From: Acidobacteriota bacterium
GTDB lineage: Bacteria > Acidobacteriota > Blastocatellia > UBA7656
Reading direction: 5' to 3'
DNA length: 64,000 nt
Assembly: GCA_016201275.1 (NCBI GenBank)
Contig: JACQDB010000107.1
Span: 1-64,000 of the forward strand
Shown here piece after piece: positions 61,849 to 64,000 of this stretch. The notes below the pieces were generated by a model. The model searched no databases, had not been told where the DNA came from, and saw only the letters and a list, made by a program, of their open reading frames with translations. Made by a program: the position numbers and the translations under genes. Each line of letters opens with the position of its first letter. Position 1 is the first letter of the stretch.

Positions 61849-62886
61849 TCACTTTTTCGCCGCGTAGTATCCGCGTCGAGCGCGTGCCGTGAGTTTCGCG
61901 TCCGCCATCGTCACCGTGATTTTGCGATAGCGCCCGTCGTGCTTGTCGTTGCTGGTGTAATAGGTCAAGGTGTATTGGTTGTGCAGTTCATCAATGATAT
62001 TGCTAAAGGCTTCCTGTAGATCGTCGCCTTTGGGCGAGTGCACATATCGTCCGCCGCTTTGACTGGCAAACTCTTTCATCTCGCCGCGTCCGCGTTGCAG
62101 CAACAGGGTGTCGCTGGAACTGCCGGTCAACTCGCCGTTGTCAATCAAATCAACGGTGTAGATCGTCACGCCAGCGGTGAGCGCTTTTTTCATCACCGCC
62201 TCGAACGAGGCTTTTTGACTGGCGGTATCACAGCCATCGGAAATTAATAAAATGGCGCGGCGTTTTTCGGGTCTGGCGGCCAGCGCTTCAAGCGCTTCCT
62301 TGAGGCAATCGTACATTCTGGTGGTCTCTTTGGCTTCGGCGTCCCATATATAATCAGTGATGTCGCGGACATTGGAAAAATCTTGAAACTGTTTGACCTT
62401 GTTGTTGAAGCCCCAGACCGCCACTTGATCGTTGTCGCGGATTTGTTCAACGAAGGTCGCGGCGGCGGCGCGCACCAGACTGAATTTATAATTCATGCTG
62501 CCGCTCATATCGAATAGAATCGCCGCCGCAAAGGGCGCTTCTTCTGCGGCAAACGAATTGATGGTTTGGGCGATGCCGTCTTCGGTGACGGCAAAAGATT
62601 TCGCCTGTAAGCCGTGGGCGTATTTGCCTGCGGCATCGGTGACCGTGACGTTTACCACCACCAGGTCGGTGTTCAAACGGATAGCGTCGTCCTGTTCACG
62701 GCTCGGTTTATCCGTTTCGGTTTTGGGTTTTTCCTGACTCGGCGCAGCGGAAGATTTTTTGTGCTGAAGGTTGGCACTACTTGGCGGCGAAGCCCCCCCC
62801 AGGCCGAGCAGCACGAGCAGCACACTGATGGCAAACGGTACGCAAAGCGTAGCAGTTGACGGACAATTGCTCATGAGAGATTTCAT
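61849..62886 (-). CDS. VWFA-related protein (acidobacterial type)
   Basis: 345 residues. An N-terminal hydrophobic segment (about 12-30, LCVPFAISVLLVLLGLGGAS) may be a signal peptide. Then RLNTDLVVVNVTVTDAAGKY, which opens this family, and a VWA domain with MIDAS DMSGSM; EAALEALAARPEKRRAILLI and SDGCDTAS follow. The C-terminus has LHNQYTLTYYTSNDKHDG and ARRGYY, the family's end. It likely binds proteins via a metal at the MIDAS site outside the cytoplasm. ATG overlaps the upstream gene's stop by four bases (ATGA), so it is translationally coupled. Confidence 0.9.
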   Translation of the reverse strand: MKSLMSNCPSTATLCVPFAISVLLVLLGLGGASPPSSANLQHKKSSAAPSQEKPKTETDKPSREQDDAIRLNTDLVVVNVTVTDAAGKYAHGLQAKSFAVTEDGIAQTINSFAAEEAPFAAAILFDMSGSMNYKFSLVRAAAATFVEQIRDNDQVAVWGFNNKVKQFQDFSNVRDITDYIWDAEAKETTRMYDCLKEALEALAARPEKRRAILLISDGCDTASQKASFEAVMKKALTAGVTIYTVDLIDNGELTGSSSDTLLLQRGRGEMKEFASQSGGRYVHSPKGDDLQEAFSNIIDELHNQYTLTYYTSNDKHDGRYRKITVTMADAKLTARARRGYYAAKK

Positions 62887-63416
62887 TTGTGAAAATGGCG
62901 AATGACCTGCGCCAGATTGATCGCTTGGTTGGCATCAGCAATTAATTTCGCCGAGATGACGTGGCGCGATTCTACCTCAAGAAACTTCCTGACGTTTTCG
63001 GCGGATTTGTCCAACTGCGAGATGGCTTCACCTAAAGACAGCGCTTTCGCCGCTTCCATCTTTTCTTCGCTGCCGCCGGCAAAACTCAAAATGCGCTTGG
63101 CAAGTTTTTCAATCGTGCCGACATTTTTTACATCATCCGAAGAGAGTTGATTTTTTTCGTGGTAATGTTTGGCCAGGTCTGCAGACAAATCATTCAGCTT
63201 GCGAGCGTCTTCGATGATTTTGCGATATTCGCTCTTGGCGCGTTCAATGGCCAGACGGCTACGCATCTCTGGAGGCAGATTGGCATCTTGACTCCACTCA
63301 TCCGAGGATTTTTCCTCGTGGACCAGCGGACGGTTTTTGGCCGTGCTGCCGGAACTTTGCGCCATACCTCCGGAGGCCAGCATCAAGAAAAAAATTATGG
63401 ATAGAAAAAACTTCAT
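62883..63416 (-). CDS. Secreted helical protein coupled to the VWFA gene
   Basis: 177 residues from the ATG at 63416 (AAGG shortly upstream), with signal peptide MKFFLSIIFFLMLASGGMAQ. The mature part is nearly all helix with many charged residues (MRSRLAIERAKSEYRKIIED, DKSAENVRKFLEVESRHVIS). It is of unknown family. The stop overlaps the VWFA start by four bases, so the two proteins probably act together. An extension upstream to 63608 has no signal-peptide support. Confidence 0.7.
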   Translation of the reverse strand: MKFFLSIIFFLMLASGGMAQSSGSTAKNRPLVHEEKSSDEWSQDANLPPEMRSRLAIERAKSEYRKIIEDARKLNDLSADLAKHYHEKNQLSSDDVKNVGTIEKLAKRILSFAGGSEEKMEAAKALSLGEAISQLDKSAENVRKFLEVESRHVISAKLIADANQAINLAQVIRHFHK

Positions 63417-63712
63417 GAACCTTATCTCCGCAGCACGGGTAACTGCTATAGAAAGACTATCGCATACAGAGGAATTCAAGTTCAAATCCATTGCGCGATT
63501 TCTCGACAGGCCGCGAGTTGCCGCAAGCCGGAAGCCCGACCTGGCAGGCTTCGGAGAGCGCCGCCGCGACAAGTCTAGGAGTTGCAGTGCCGCCATCGCT
63601 GCGGTCATTTTTAATCAATAGATTTCGGGCTGGTAAAAAAGTTCGGGCGTGAGAACGTAAAAGAAGGGTCGCGGATTTTGCCAATGGCCTCAACCTGAAA
63701 CAGTGGTGAACT

Positions 63713-64000
63713 TCAGCCGGTCACCACTCTTTTCATGTTGATGGACAACACGTCGAAGCTGGCGCGGCTGGCGATGCAATCCATATGCGCGGCCTGCAAC
63801 AACTCTTCAAAGCTGTCGCCTTCCTGCGGACTGCTGGCCGAACCGACGGTGACGACCAGATTCAAATCTTTGGCTTGCTCAATTTTTTTCCTGATACGAT
63901 TGCCGATTTGGTTAGCGCTCTTCGAATCGCAATTCGGCAACAGCGCTATGAAGGCATTATCCCAGTAGCGCGCCAGCAAGTCCTTCTGCGCCAGGTTCTC
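63713..64000 (-). CDS. GGDEF domain, C-terminal part, degenerate active site (5' partial)
   Basis: The frame is open to the window edge and reads ENLAQKDLLARYWDNAFIAL LPNCDS... The position of the signature GG(D/E)EF is WDNAF, so metal and GTP binding residues are lost. The rest keeps the fold: NQIGNRIRKKIEQAKDLNLV, TVGSASSPQEGDSFEELLQA. It is most likely a c-di-GMP signalling protein without cyclase activity, or a domain used for binding. The N-terminal part is outside the window. 63417-63712 has no other feature. Confidence 0.75.
   Translation of the reverse strand, partial: ENLAQKDLLARYWDNAFIALLPNCDSKSANQIGNRIRKKIEQAKDLNLVVTVGSASSPQEGDSFEELLQAAHMDCIASRASFDVLSINMKRVVTG

Noticed and set aside
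1-64000. tRNA or rRNA genes
   Set aside because: None recognised by eye; a tRNA scan would be needed to exclude one.

Overview
The window reads like the chromosome of a member of the Acidobacteriota, most probably class Blastocatellia. This is an inference from gene families, not from a marker gene. The families are an Oar-like TonB receptor with an N-terminal carboxypeptidase-regulatory domain, a VWFA-related protein of the type first described in Acidobacteria, a winged-helix/TolB-N/TPR regulator, a DUF1800-DUF1501 pair, an SBBP/sortilin-type propeller, a large membrane-tethered Ser/Thr kinase and RHS fragments. No rRNA or tRNA gene was recognised.

Layout. 1-1868: the 3' end of an RHS gene and a translationally coupled secreted seven-repeat propeller, visibly AT-richer than the rest. 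2254-10663: acyl-CoA ligase, TonB receptor, membrane glycosyltransferase. 11024-18503: a small secreted protein divergent from a DUF1800/DUF1501 pair, then the kinase. 19404-27171: M23-type protein, AraC-type regulator, GH20 hexosaminidase, siroheme-synthesis dehydrogenase, aminotransferase. 27382-35779: SBBP propeller, an unrecognised 785-residue protein and its divergent winged-helix/TPR regulator. 36171-40308: proline-rich membrane protein, gpsA, plsY, small lipoprotein. 40982-47286: small membrane protein, epimerase-like protein, TonB-like protein, aldo/keto reductase, two small conserved proteins. 47363-50527: a scar in which an ankyrin-repeat remnant is joined to a decayed RHS gene whose 3' end is cut by an ISAs1-family insertion sequence. 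50813-54116: alpha/beta hydrolase, Cys-containing small protein, an orphan small-RNA candidate, HEAT-repeat protein. 54655-60967: a three-component heavy-metal-type RND efflux system (adaptor, pump, TolC-like channel). 61156-64000: FG-GAP-like protein, VWA protein and its coupled partner, and the end of a GGDEF gene with a degenerate active site.

The most unusual property is the intergenic DNA. At least four families of palindromic, apparently non-autonomous elements occupy the gaps: (i) four 102-103 bp TA-flanked elements; (ii) two elements bounded by AGGATGGTGG-type ends; (iii) three roughly 400-460 bp composite repeats made of serial hairpins, bounded by CGACCCAGCC-type ends; (iv) two full and one deleted copy of a unit with CTCGAYTTTGTACATTTT-type ends carrying hairpins at 66-70 bp spacing whose stems covary between units. 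They sit against stop codons, inside the plsY-gpsA pair, and against each other's ends. No autonomous transposase for them was recognised in the window.

Other points of interest are the kinase, whose activation segment carries an insert of about 155 residues with six Thr-x-x-Ile/Leu/Met motifs, and a promoter/terminator pair at 52523-52631 predicting a transcript of about 75 nt with no gene in it.
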